Notes: generated from the sequence alone by a model not told the origin. A stretch of DNA of 64,000 nucleotides from Pratylenchus scribneri (GCA_030063045.1 JAQSEB010000059.1:3720001-3784000); one strand, 5' to 3'. Shown: positions 26,506-38,735, counted from the stretch's first letter. Made by a program: numbers and translations.

Positions 26506-26742
26506 TCACTGACCCCCACATCCGGCACAATTGCCTGTTGGACATCCGCCGCCACCGCCAGCCGCAAGGGCAGCCACAATTGCAGCTGGATCATCGGCAA
26601 TTGCTACATCGCCGCCATCCGGCGGAGCACCCAAAGGGCCGAACATGAAGGATTGACCGGGTACGATGAAAAGGCAAATGAGGGAAATTGAGAGGAGCAA
26701 AATGGGGAAAATGGGCAAAATATTTCGACGAATTTGAACCAT
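26506..26742 (-). CDS. Small secreted glycine-rich peptide
   Basis: Single-exon gene of 78 residues. It has a basic start (MVQIRRN), a long hydrophobic signal peptide ending near SFMFG, a short acidic/Ala-rich segment, and a C terminus of Gly and Cys (GGGGGCPTGNCAGCGGQ). A TATAAAA box lies about 60 nt upstream. The layout resembles the short Gly-rich secreted peptides common in nematodes (cuticle-associated or antimicrobial-like), but the class is defined by composition, so the function is unknown. It is the first of three same-strand secreted-protein genes between 26.74 and 24.46 kb. Confidence 0.6.
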   Translation of the reverse strand: MVQIRRNILPIFPILLLSISLICLFIVPGQSFMFGPLGAPPDGGDVAIADDPAAIVAALAAGGGGGCPTGNCAGCGGQ

Positions 26743-26800
26743 TTTTAGAAGGAGAAGTTCAAATTTTGATTTTGGGAAATCATTCCCCGAAAATTGGCCA

Positions 26801-26807
26801 TTTTATA
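26801..26807 (-). promoter_or_regulatory. TATA box of the glycine-rich peptide gene
   Basis: TATAAAA on the minus strand, about 60 nt before the start codon at 26742. Confidence 0.5.
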
Positions 26808-29055
26808 GGCAAAAATTGTTGGATGGAGGCGGATAATTTGACTTTGTTGATGAAAATGTGGAACTGAAATCGGAAACCAATTGAGGGAACAAATAAACTT
26901 TGGATGGTGCAATTTTGGGGTGGGAGGAAAACAAAATTAATAGATAATTTGCTTTTATTGCGCGAAAATCCACCACCAAAACAATTTGAAGAGGCCTTTT
27001 TCCTCAGATGTTCCATTGGGCTTAATTATTTATTGTATCATCCATAATTGGCCAGTCATCCACCCTTAATTGGTTATTTCTTCTCTTTTTTTACAATTGA
27101 ATTGCATTAATAAGCCAACATTGGTTCAATGGAAAAAGAAGACGAATAAAATAGGAACAATTATTCACTCAAAATATATTTGAGTTGATATAATTGTTTT
27201 TAATGTAATGCATATTTTGGTATCATTACTGAACCAAAAATGTTTTTTAACCATTTTTTCTCATAACAAAAAGCAAAACTTGTTGATTACTAGGCGAATT
27301 GAGTCGTTTTCTTAGAAAATTTAATTCGAATAAACAAAATTGAATGAATGAAAAACAAAATTAATCCAAAATGTCAATTCAAAGTGGAAGCCAATATTCA
27401 TTTGTTTTTGTTTGGAATTTGGATTTTGGACTTTTCCCCAAATTTTTTTTCCCGCACTTTCTTTTTTAATCCAATTCCATTTTCCCTTTTCTCCTCCAAA
27501 TTATATATCTACAAATTTGGGCTTTTATCCTTAATTATTTCCATTTTATATTATTTTGAATTCAAATTTGCATGAAAATATCGGAAATGACAAATTCTTT
27601 CTTTCATCTAAAAGGCAAAAGCCACAATCTCTTCATCACCCACCCAAATGCAAAATTTGCAATTTAACTAAAATTGGAAGGGGCTGGAGGGCATTTGGGC
27701 ATGAGTAGAAGAGGGTAAATTGGAAATTTGGCCAAAGGAAAATGGCCAATTTATAATGGCCAAAAGAAGGGAGGATTCCCCAACTTACTTCATATTCCTT
27801 CCATTAATTCTATTTTTATTCTTATATTTAATTGCCAATTTCCCCCAATTCCATTGCATTCATTTCCATTCCCAAATTCCCATCAATTTCTTCAATTTTC
27901 CTCATTTTTTGGTCAAGCCAATTTTCCCTATTTTTGGCCTATTTATTCAGCATCCCTCCTTTTTCCCTCAATAAATATTCTTCAAAAATTGGCCAAATTA
28001 TTCTGTCCATTTTGGCTACATTTTCTCTCATTTTTCCCATTTTGGATAATTTGCAGCCAATTGGAAAATGACTAAATAAATCAACCAAAATAATTTTTGC
28101 TCATTAGCCTAAAAGTCAATAAATTAAATGAGCTAAATTTTTGTTGAATTCAAAATTTGAGGAATGGATTATTTTTGATAATTTTACTAAATTTCAATTC
28201 GATTAATTCTTTTTGAGAATATTTAAATTCCATTAGATTTTATGCCTTCTCATCATAATAAAAATTCCCTTCTAAAATATTATTTTTTTTATTAATTTAA
28301 ATTGAATTTTTGATATTTTTGGTTTCAGGATTTTCCCCATTCAATCTCCCCCCCCCCTTCTCATTTATAAAAAAGCCTCATATTTTCTTCATTCCAATGA
28401 CATGAAAAAAAGAATAGGCCCAATTAATGATGACTTTTTCTTCTTATTTTCTTTTTTTTTTGGTCAAATCCAATTTCCTTTGTGGCTAAGTTTAAAAATC
28501 AAGAAGCATCACAAAAAAGCATCATTCCTCATCCCTCCCCCCCCCCACCCTTTTGAATGGCCAAAATTTCTCCATACAAAAATGTTCCAAATTTAAGTTG
28601 CCTTTTTTACTCTGCTGGATATCTTCGATGTTTCATTTATAAAATTGGCTTCTCCTCCTCACATTCCCTTCATCTTTTGCCATTCTCCAGCTGCCTTATT
28701 CCCAGCCCAACTTTCTTCCATCATTGGCATTTTGCCCCAAATCTATTCTTGGATTTTTAGGCAAAAAGCGTGGCATATGCCTTCTTTTCTTCCATTCATC
28801 CGTTGAATTCCTTCCAAATTCCCTCGAGGCCTTCTCATCTTCGTCAAAATTTCATTCATTTGGCTTCAAAAGAGACATCAAAAATCGCCGATTCCTTTCC
28901 CATCGTCATTTTCCATTCATTCAACATTAATCCATCGGCAACTCTCCTTTGAATAATTCCTCATCGTGGTGAATAATAATCACACAAATGGCCTCATTCA
29001 TTCCCCCCACATTCATTAATCCAAATTTCCATTATTCCCGTTCATTGCCGAGATT

Positions 29056-29076
29056 CCCCCCCCCCCCCCCCCCCCC
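29056..29076 (+). repeat. Poly-C tract, 21 nt
   Basis: Long C homopolymer followed within a few bases by a short CATT tandem repeat. Confidence 0.9.
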
Positions 29077-30805
29077 TCCATTCATTCATTCATTCATTCC
29101 ATTTGTGCCATTCATCCATGCCCCTTTCCATTGCCCCCAATGGGCCAATGTCGCCAATGGTGGGTGCCAACTCTTTTTCCGTACCAGTCACGGCACATTC
29201 ATTCTCCCATTTGGCCACTTTTATTATTTTTGCATAATCACCCATTTTTGTGAATGTTTTTGCCCCTATTTATTCGTCATCTATTAATCCATCCTTATTC
29301 CTCCCTTTCCTATTTAAATTGCACTTTTCATTACATAATTTTTTTCCTAATTTTGGTAAACCACCATTTTGCCATGCCCGATTGCCTTTCTTTGCCTCAT
29401 TCCAAAGACTTTCACTTTTCTGCCTCAGACCACAATTCTCTTTTGGCCCCAATTCAATTTTGGCCTCCAAAGGTCCAAAGTGCCAATTTATTTTGTAATA
29501 TCCGCCACCCTTTTCTTGGGAATGCCAGCCCTGAGAGAGGCTGTACTTTCCTTGAAGTAAAAAAAACACACAGATTTATAGTCTTATTCGATTGGTTGCC
29601 TGGGGAAAGGAGAATTGGGCAGAAATGAAACCGGAAATCCAAAGGAAGTACAAAGAAAGGCACAAAAAGGAAATAAATAATTTTACGGTCGCTGACAAAA
29701 TTGGCCATATTCGGCGCATGAAATAATTAAAAAAAAACTATATCATTCACAAATCCCTCAAATTGGCATAAAATTGGAATGGATTTGTTGTTTTTTACTT
29801 ACTTAGAATTGTGAAGAAAAAGAACAGCTGCAAAATATTCCAAAATTGGGGGGAATATTCAATAATTCAATTTGTGGATTATGCCATCCATTTCCCAGAA
29901 TTATTATTGAACACACAAATTCCCAAAAAAGTACCCAGCTGCCTCTTTCCCCTATTTTAGGGCTATCAATTTTTTTGGGCGGCGACATTTCATCGTCAAA
30001 AGCCCACATTTCCCTTTTAAATGGTTCATTCCGTCAAATTTCCCCTGCAGGGGCCAGTCCATTTCCTTCTTCCCTCCTTGTTTTACTCATTCATTTTTGT
30101 GCCATTTTCGGCCATCAATCCATTCAAAATAAACATTCCAAGCTAATGCAATTTTGACAACCCCCACCCCTTCCCATTTCCTTTCCAATTTGCTCTTTGG
30201 TCTCGGCATTAGTATTGGCAATTGGCATCCATCCCTTCAGTCAATGTCCTTTTCCCCAGACTTTTGCCACATTTTTTGGTGGGCGGCATCTCCATAATTC
30301 ATTTGTCCTTCCAATTTTTGCATATTCCCTCCCCCATCATTCCCGTCCACAAATTGGCCCATCAAACTGCACTCCCAAAAAAGCTGAATACATTTTTGCA
30401 AAAATTTGGCCATTCCCCCTCTCCCATCCCCTTCGTTTCCCCTCTCTGTTTCGTTCGGCTGTTTTTGCGCCCACATTTCCTTTTCTGCTTGACTGGCCAA
30501 GGGGAATAAATGGAATGGATTTTGGATTTGGGGATGAAGCCCAAAGAGCATTGTTGGATTTTGTTTCTTTTTAAAATGTCAAAAAATAATGCCCGAAAAT
30601 GTCATCACATGTTAAATGGACAAAAATTTAGGCAGGAAATTAATGATTGGACTGGGAAAGACGAAAAAAACAAACAAATATTGAAAATATGGGAAAAATA
30701 AATGGCAGCAAATTGGACGGAAAATATTCGCCAAAGACAAAAATTGGGCCAAAAAGGAAGGCCAAAAGGGGTAGAAAAATGGACAGCTGACATTATTTCA
30801 ATCAT

Positions 30806-30823
30806 GGGGGGGGGGGGGGGGGG
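30806..30823 (+). repeat. Poly-G tract, 18 nt
   Basis: Uninterrupted G run in non-coding sequence. Confidence 0.9.
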
Positions 30824-32291
30824 ATTTGTGTGTCTCAAAGTAAAATCCATTTTTTTGCCAATCATTCATTCCCCCAGCAGAGGTGGATGGATCCCTTGAT
30901 GGCTTTCTCTTTTCCCGCTTCAATTGTTGGCTAATCTTTCCATTCTATTCAATTTCTCATTTGTCCCAATTAAATCAAAAATCGGCGGCCACAATTCTTG
31001 ACATTTCCCTTATAGTTAATAAGTAAATTCCAACCATTTTCCCACTTCAATTTGTCCGTAATTCCATTTGTGCCATTTTCGCCTCAATTTTATACCTGTC
31101 CTTTCGCAAAATTACTTTTCCCCTCGTAAATATCGTGCCAATCATTTTTTCAACGGTTTTTTTTTGGGTCGTCTGGACAATAATTTTCCCATGTTTTCCT
31201 ACAATTTAACCAATACAAATACATCGAATAATAATAACATTTTCGATGGGCGGTGGGCACCATCCATTTGGACGGCAGCTGCCATCTTTCTTTATTTTTC
31301 TTTCCATTTTTCTCAATTTTGGTGCCACAAATTGGCCGACTGGCCACAAATTCACCCCGTTTAAATCGAATATAAACCTTCGGGCCCTTTTTCGTGGGTT
31401 TTTTCTATCCAAATTCAATTGTCCTTCCCCCATTCCGAATTTCCCTCGCCGTTCCCCTCGCCGACCACCGGGGGTGAAGGGAAGGGCAAAATGCCGAATA
31501 AAAGGCTAAAACATTTGGTGCCGCCTCCAATGGAATGGCCACCAATTCTCGACAAGGGGACAGAAAGGGCATCCGGAAGGAAGGAAGGAAGCGCCCTTTG
31601 AAAGCAAATTCGTGCTAACAATGGAAAAATAAATAAAACACTTCCTTCTTCTGATAAATTGAAACAAATTGACCTTTAAGAGTGGGAACTGGGAATGCCT
31701 CAAGGAAATTGCGATTTTTTTGTGGGTAAATTTATTACAAAAAAGTGGCACAAAAAATGGTGAAAAATTATTTGTCAACGAAACAAAAAAAACGTTTGCC
31801 CTCTTGGACCACACCCCAAAATAAATTTATCCCTTTTCTTTGTTTTTCCCTCCATTATTTTCCTTCAATTTCGCATTGTTTTCCCCAAAAATTATTCCAC
31901 AAATTGGGGGACCAAATTCGTGAGGGAATAATTTTATTCGACAAAACATTCAAAAAATTATGGAACAAAATTTTACTTTTTTGGTGTAGGCGGACAAAAA
32001 TAAACCAAAATGTATAAAATTGAGTAGAATTGGATATGTTTTGGTTGGCATTGGCATTTAATTTCTATCAGGCATATTTCTTTCTAAATTAAGGTTTTTC
32101 ACCTTGGCAACGGGGTTTTCCGCCTTCTAGCCTGTATTTTATAACCAAAAAGGGAATCCCAAAATGGAAATTATGGCTACAAATTTAGACATTTATCCAT
32201 CCAATGAAAATCTTCAAAAAAGGGACAAACTTACCATAAATTTCCTTCAAATATAAAATGCAATTCATTTGCGAAGGAAATTATTCCCAAA

Positions 32292-32631
32292 CAGGGCTCT
32301 CAGAATGTACCCCTACGGGGGGCATTTGCCCCCTTTTTGAGATTTTGCCCCCTTTTGTGCCCCCCGAGCCGAGTTGCCCCCCAAATGCCCCCTTTTGATT
32401 TTTTGTTAAAATTTTCCCCAAATAGGTCATTTTTAGTTAAAATTTTTCACTTCGCGGCCATTTTTTGGTCTAATTTTTCGCTGCGCGGCCATTATTGGCA
32501 AAAATTTTCGCATTTTTCATACTTTTTAAAAATGCCCCCCAAAATGCCCCCTTTTTTACCGAAAATGCCCCCAAATGCCCCCTTTTTCTTTCAAAATGCC
32601 CCCCAAATCGAAAATCCATCTGAGAGCCCTG
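32292..32631. mobile_element. hAT-type MITE with 8-bp target duplication
   Basis: The 340-bp element begins CAGGGCTCTCAGA and ends with its exact reverse complement, TCTGAGAGCCCTG. It is flanked by a perfect 8-bp direct repeat, TTCCCAAA (32284-32291 and 32632-32639). An 8-bp target duplication and CAGGG-type ends are diagnostic of hAT-superfamily transposons. The interior has no transposase frame and consists of repeated TGCCCCC words spaced by T-rich runs, plus two copies of a GCGGCCATT core. It is therefore non-autonomous and depends on a transposase elsewhere. Confidence 0.9.
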
Positions 32632-32639
32632 TTCCCAAA

Positions 32640-33480
32640 TAATTCATTACCAAATAATGCCAAGATATTTAAATTTACTCAAAAATATGTCCATTTTGAA
32701 TTCATTTTCAGTAAACAATGAAGATATTCTCCTTTATCCATCCTTCATCTTTGCCTTACAATTTCGCCTCACAAAAATGTTGGTGGCCGGAAATGCGTCG
32801 TCTTCCACCCAATTGGTCCCTTCACCCATCTTCCCTCCCAACATTTTTGCTTGCCTTTTTGGCTCATTTTGCTTGCCTTCCCCCACAAATCCCCCGAGGG
32901 AAGGCAAATGGCCGACTGGCCATTTCTCTCTTTCCCCCATTTCCTTTTTCCTTTCCTCAATTCATCCCAAAAAAACTCCAAAAATTTCCCTCCAAATATT
33001 CAATTTTGCCTTTGGCCAATTCATTTTTTTCGCGCAATTTTCAATTTGGCCAAAATGGAGTTTGGCAAAGAAACCGGCGACCGGAAATTCATTTGGCCTT
33101 CGCCGCCCCTTTCTGTGCTGCCATCGCCCTTTTCAATAGTCCACTTGACGGTGTGCCCTCCTTCCATTCTTTACTTTTCTCCATTTTTCCTTTATTCCAC
33201 TCCATTTGACCCTTTTTCCATCCAATTCTTTGTCCAGTCATTCAAATTCAGCCACCTTGCTGCCAGCCGAATTCCCATTCAAAATATGCCCTTCCATTTT
33301 CCCATATATACCTCCCAGAAATGCCAATATTTTCATAGCCAGCTGTTTTTTTCCACCATTCTTTAAAGCGGCAAAGGACAAAATTACTCAAGTTTTTCAA
33401 TTATTTGAATAAAGTTTGGCTGAATTTTTTCCCCAAAAATGATGTCTCTTTTTAAATCTTTATTTTTATTTGACATTTTC
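32640..33480. other. Upstream region of the GPCR gene
   Basis: Pyrimidine-rich + strand with no supported gene. The stretch ends in a splice-acceptor-like ATTTTCAG (AG at 33481-33482), 19 nt before the GPCR start codon, so part of it may be outron or a 5'UTR intron. Confidence 0.5.
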
Positions 33481-33501
33481 AGCAGAAAATTCACAATAAA
33501 A

Positions 33502-36500
33502 ATGGATGATGGCCAATTTTCGACCTTGCCAAATTCCACTCCATCCTCATATTCATCCGTCCAAAACGCCTATCATGATTTCCAACAAATCCAAAATCAT
33601 CATCCGAATCCAAGGATCATTTATGAGGGAGAGGAGGAGGACGGATTGCAACCTGTTCAGGGCCTACTCCATTTCCAGGATGATGATCGATTATTGCTTT
33701 ATTTGAGATATTATGCCCGACATTTCATTCCCATTTTTTGCCTGGTTGGCATTGTCGGCAATTGCATGGCCCTTTTGTTGATCAGGTAAGAAAAAAATTA
33801 ATAAATATAGGAACAAAAGTTATAATCATAATTTGGCCAAATTTCCCATTCTTTTACATTTCCGTTCATAAAATTCCATTCCTATTTTACATTTCATTAT
33901 TTTCGTTTGAGTTTTTCATGCCATATTTCCTGAATTGAGCATTGAATAAAGTTGAAGTGTGCATCCATTTTGGCTAAACAAAATCCCGTATGAAATAAGT
34001 CACGCACATGGCATTCCCCTTTTCAAATTTATGGTCCCTTCACTCATTTTTCCATCCAACTCGTAACTTTCAAATAACATAAAGGCCCAATCCCATCATT
34101 GACTTTTTTCGGCTAAAAAGTAAAAAAATGTAGCCAAATGCCAATTCTTTCCAAATATCCAAGTAGCCAATTCCAGAGCCCCTCCCCCACTTTTTTTTTG
34201 TTTCCGTCCATTTTGCCCAGCGGCTATTTGGAATTTCCCATTCGGACGGACATAGCCTAAGGCAAAAACAAGGAAGGTAAAAGGAAGGAGAAAAGTAAGG
34301 CAATTTTGAATTCCTTCTTATGGGTCGAGTGGGCGATTCCCAAAGGGGCCAATAGAGAAAATTGGGTTGGAGGAGGATGCGCCCATTGCATTCTACTTTT
34401 GGGCCAAAAACGACCACAAAACAAGAGTAGCCAGAAAATGAAGAAGAAGCCGAAAAAAGGGAGGGGAGTCCTTTGGGAATAATTTATATTTATTTGGCCT
34501 AAGGCTTTTTTGGAGGGAAAATAAAGCAGCAAATTTGAGGGAGGAATGGATTGTTTACGAATGAAATGGGCACAATTAAAAATTGGCAAATAAAAAATTG
34601 AAATAGAAAATGAAAAATATTTGTCTCTTCATTGGACAATTGTTGATCGAACCCATCCATTTCCCCAAATGAAGGGAAAAAGTGTGAAAATTGGGGGAAG
34701 AAGATGGATGGATTAAATTGAGTCTGGTCTGGGCCTGGGGGTAAATTCAAAATTGAAAATGAAATGAAATGGCACATGAACGGAAATGGATGGGGAATGA
34801 ATAAATTCACTAAATTAAAGGCCAAATTAATTGAGATCTTTAATGATCAATTTTGACATAATTCCACCAAATGCCGTTTAATACCCTCAAATCCAATTCA
34901 ATTCCAGGACAAATTATTGGCTTCGTCGACTCACTTCCAACATTTATTTATGTACTTTGTCCATTTGTGGTTGCCTTTTTCTGGCCACTGTTTTGATCAC
35001 TTGGCTGGATTCCTCTTTTGGTGTGCCACTTTATTCCCAATCGGAAGTTGGCTGCAAAATACTCACATTCACCGCCCATTCTTGCGATTTTATTTGTGTA
35101 AGTTCCCATACAATCTTTGTGATATCCAAAATTTATTCATTCAGGTTTGGATGATCTCCTGGGTTTCTTGCGATCGAGCAATTGTGTTGTTTAGGCCGGG
35201 AATCAGGCGTCGAATTTGCAATAAAAAATTTGCGCGCAACCTTGTGGTTTGCACGGTCCTTTTTAGTTCCACCCTCTATGGATGGTGTTTGGTATTTGCT
35301 GGATTGGAAATTGGCACCGATGATATCCCCTATTGCGGCATTAATCCAGCTGTCCAAGGGTAGGGGAATGAAATTATTATTTTTTCACAATTTGATTATT
35401 TTCAGCTATGATTTAAAACAATTGCATCAATTCTTCACATTGATGGTTGGTTTATTTTTTAAATTAGTAATAATTTATATAAAATAATTGTTTTTACAAT
35501 TAAAATACAGAGAATTCCATCGAATTACTTTTTATAATATAATTCTTAGAGATTATGTCTAATTTCTTACAATTGCGCATTTCCTTAAATTTTTATTTTT
35601 ACTCCTTTTCCAAATAATAATTTATGATCCAACAATTTACTTTCCAAATTCCCTTATAGGACACAATTCTATGCACAGTTGTTCCATCCCTGTTGATTAT
35701 GGTTGTCAATTCTCTCTCCATTTACCGTTATCGTCAATGCATGAAAGTGTATTCTTCGGGTGTTTTGCGGGTTCGATTCCTGCGTGTCCCTGACCAACCC
35801 GACAACGAACCCAAAAATACGGAGGAGACAAGTACTGCCAAAAAATTATTGTTCAGCAGCACAACTGCGGCACAACCAACCCAAACGGCATTGTCCACAA
35901 TGCCAGGCGCAACTGGGGCAACCGGGGCGGCGAGAGGCCCAAATGGAGGAAAACTGAAATCATCGGATTTGACCCTGAGCCGATCCTTGTTGATTGTGAC
36001 GAGGTAGATTAAAAAGAATAGGAAAATAAATGTGAATGAATGGCAAAATTGTTGGTTTAATAAAGAAGAATTCTATTTAATTTTTTAAATTTAAAGATCA
36101 CATATCCAACTTAAATTTTAAAAGCTGATTTTGGACTTAGACTTACTTGTTAATCTTACCATATTCAAAAGTTTTTAAAAACAATATCTTAAATGTCAAT
36201 TGTCTCATTGAATTCCCTAGAATTGACCTTTCCTCAAGCCTCATCAATGAATGACAACATTTCCTCCTTTTATTTTTGGATTATACTGTAGTCTGGGAAT
36301 TAAGTCAAAAATAGCAGCATATAATAATGGAAACAAATAATTATTATGATGGGGCAATGTGGCCAATAATGAAAGAGTGTGCGGGAAATGAATTCATTTT
36401 ACAATAATTAAACGGAAATTAAAGGTTATTATTTCATTTTAAAAGGAGTAAAGGGCAATTACTAAAGAAATCCCATAAATAAAAGATTGTTAAAATTATT

Positions 36501-36903
36501 CATCTAAAATTTATATTTCAATGATTTAATAAATCGAATTTTAATATAATTTTTCAGCACATTTGTCCTCCTAAATGTGCCGAATTATGCCTTTCGATTG
36601 TACGAAGCAATATTCAATGTTGAACAAACCCATTTATGGCAATTGTTATTTTTCACCACTTTCCTCCTATATTATCTCCATCATGCCGTCCTATTTTATA
36701 TGTTTGTTAGGATGGAATATGGTTAATAAATTAATTTTCATTTAAGGTATATTTTCTGGTCGCCTCAAATGAAGAAACAATTGATGCCAACGGCGCTAAA
36801 ATTGTTGGAATGTTATTGCTTCAAAACAGTGCCAGAATTTGGACATCATTCCCAATTGTCAATGCAAGCTGTTCAACAAGCAAAATTAGCCAATAATAAA
36901 TGA
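33502..36903 (+). CDS. Class A (rhodopsin-family) GPCR, neuropeptide-receptor-like
   Basis: Seven exons: 33502-33785, 34908-35097, 35145-35359, 35406-35445, 35660-36003, 36558-36701, 36747-36903; all junctions in frame, 457 aa. The N terminus carries an NST glycosylation site and an acidic stretch. TM1 has GN (86-87), TM2 runs about 106-127, C144 and C222 form the expected TM3-ECL2 disulfide pair, and TM3 ends CDRAIVLFRP in place of the DRY box. TM5 (244-263) is followed by an intracellular loop of about 85 residues rich in Thr/Ala/Gly. TM6 contains NVPNY, and TM7 ends VLFYMYIFW with the Asn/Pro of NPxxY missing. A basic helix 8 with a C-x-C (ECYCFK) could be palmitoylated. It acts at the plasma membrane, probably for a peptide ligand; subfamily not assigned. 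Introns 1 and 5 are long (1122 and 554 nt). AATAAA follows the stop by about 28 nt. Confidence 0.85.
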
Positions 36904-37443
36904 AACTGGGAACATAAAAATGAATGCCAAATAAAATAATCATCTTCTCAATTCAAACTCAAATTTCCTTCCATAAAATTATTTTTGCTCAATATAAAAT
37001 CCTAAAATAATTTGTTCAACATCAATTTTGCTCCCCCTCCCCCCTTTCCGCCTATTCTTTCTTCTCCAATTTGGCCATTTTCTTTCTTTCTTTCCAGCCA
37101 TTTATTTTTGCCAATTAATATTTTAATATGTGAATTGAATAACTCATTTTGACTGGGTGAATAAAATTTAATTAAAAAATCACCAACTCTGGAAAAAACA
37201 ATTAAAAGATATACTCATTTATTGGTATATTTAATGATTTATAATTGTTGATAGAAATATGTGAAAATTTTGCGAAAAATAGTGAATCTTTGAGAACAAG
37301 TAGATAAAAAAGGAACAGAAAATTGGACAATTATGTATAATAGAAATGTTGTGCGCAAAAATGGAAATTACTCTAAGAATAAACTAATAAGCTGCTAATT
37401 TTTGGACGGGAAAGGGAATATTTATTATTTTTATCTTTGTTTT
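36904..37443. other. Convergent intergenic spacer
   Basis: AT-rich stretch between the stop codons of the GPCR (+) and the Gly/Cys-rich gene (-). It contains an AATAAAA near 36931 for the GPCR transcript. Nothing else seen. Confidence 0.6.
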
Positions 37444-38022
37444 TCATTTCTTGCCATATCCTCCACCTCCGCATCCTCCGCCGCATCCACCCCCACATCC
37501 TCCGCCACAACCTCCTCCGCAACCACCGCCGCCACCACAACCGCAAGATGGTTGGCTGTATGTTTGAACTTGATATGTTTGGCAACAGGTCACTGTTTGG
37601 GTGCAACAACAGCTGAAAATATTTTAGAGGGAATTAAAAAATTGGCTGAAAAATATTCATTTTTTAATCATGGATTTGTTGCTAACTAATAAGGAGTTTG
37701 ATGGTAATTTGGCCTCTTTCATCTTTTCAACATAAGTGCATTAAAATTAAACTAATAAAGCCATTAATTTTCCCAATCATAATTACTATTGTCTTCAGTA
37801 TATATTAAATATTCTAATTATTTTTTATGTTTGAGTAATGTTTTTGCTGGTCTATATTTTGAATTGTTCTTACCCGCAACCACCGCCTCCGCCTCCTCCG
37901 CCACCGCAACAACATCCACCGCCACCTCCACCACCGGACCCAAAGAGGAATCCATTAGTTGAGGAAAATGCCATGAGGGCAATCATCAAGGCAAAAAGAA
38001 GGAAAATTGGGCGGCGGATCAT
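37444..38022 (-). CDS. Secreted glycine/cysteine-repeat peptide
   Basis: Two exons: 38022-37874 and 37612-37444, joined in phase 2 (105 aa). Residues 1-24 form a signal peptide (basic MIRRP, then FLLFALMIALMAF). The mature protein starts FLFGSG and is built of glycine blocks broken by cysteines, with CCC in exon 1 and CCC at the start of exon 2. A short CQTYQVQTYSQPSC segment follows, then five tandem GGGC units and a GGGGYGKK end. The 3' half is a near-perfect tetrapeptide repeat. A TATAAA box lies about 95 nt upstream. It is probably secreted and heavily disulfide-linked, for example a structural cuticle or antimicrobial-type peptide. It resembles in style the Gly-rich gene at 26.5-26.7 kb. 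Function unknown. Confidence 0.7.
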
Positions 38023-38735
38023 TTTGAAGGGGGTAATTCACGAACGGATTGGAGCAAAGCAAAAATTAAAGTATGAATGAATAAAAATGAAGGCTAAAGC
38101 CGTCTTTTTGTTGGCATTTATAAGCCGGATAAAGGCATATCGGTGGGAGGAGTGATGGGATTGGGGAAAGGTAAATCACCTTTGATGTTGCTGACAGCCG
38201 GTTCTTATTGCTGATCAAAGGGGATGGGAATTGAGCCCATCCATATTCTTTGATGAACCATAGCGGGCAAAGGTGAACCATTCCGGTCTTTTGCCCTTCC
38301 TTTCTTCTTCGATTTTCGACTTTTGTGAGTTTTTGAGAGGAGCAGCCGGTAATCCTGCGCCCTTTCGCATCGATGGCATCCCGCAGTGACAGCCTCCTCA
38401 TTCATTTTATCCATCCACTGATCAAAAATTCACGAATAAAACGAAATCATCATGCGCAAAGCCGTTTCACTTTTTCCGGATTTAATCAAGGTGAAAATGA
38501 TGGGATCGACTGGTTTAAGAGAATACATTTTTTGATGCCGTTTGACCTTGTTTTATTATCATAAAAAGATGAATAAACTACGAAAATATCTGACAAGAAA
38601 AGCACAAGAATATAAATTATTCTTTTTATGGAAATTCAATGGAAAATAATAAAAGAATACAAACAAAAAAATTACTTTGTAATTTGACTTTCATTTAAGT
38701 GGAAATTCGAAATTCACAAATCACAACGTGGAAAC
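38023..38735. other. Upstream region of the Gly/Cys-rich peptide gene
   Basis: No other gene seen. The minus-strand TATA box is at 38117-38122. The stretch ends where the foldback element begins. Confidence 0.5.
38117..38122 (-). promoter_or_regulatory. TATA box of the Gly/Cys-rich peptide gene
   Basis: TATAAA on the minus strand within GCTTATAAATGCC, about 95 nt before the start codon at 38022. Confidence 0.5.

Larger units (their letters stand above)
26808..32283. other. Gene-poor, pyrimidine-rich stretch
   Basis: No supported gene. From about 27.7 to 31.5 kb the + strand is rich in TTCCATTC, CCCATTT and CATTCATT words, so the minus strand is purine-rich. Poly-C tracts at 28348-28357, 28537-28546 and 29056-29076 and a poly-G at 30806-30823 interrupt it, and a CATT microsatellite follows the longest one. 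Open frames are low-complexity with no consistent splice structure. Confidence 0.55.

Noticed and set aside
35766..35785. tRNA T-arm-like GGGTTCGATTCCTGCG
   Set aside because: It lies inside exon 5 of the GPCR gene, in frame, and no acceptor stem or anticodon arm surrounds it.
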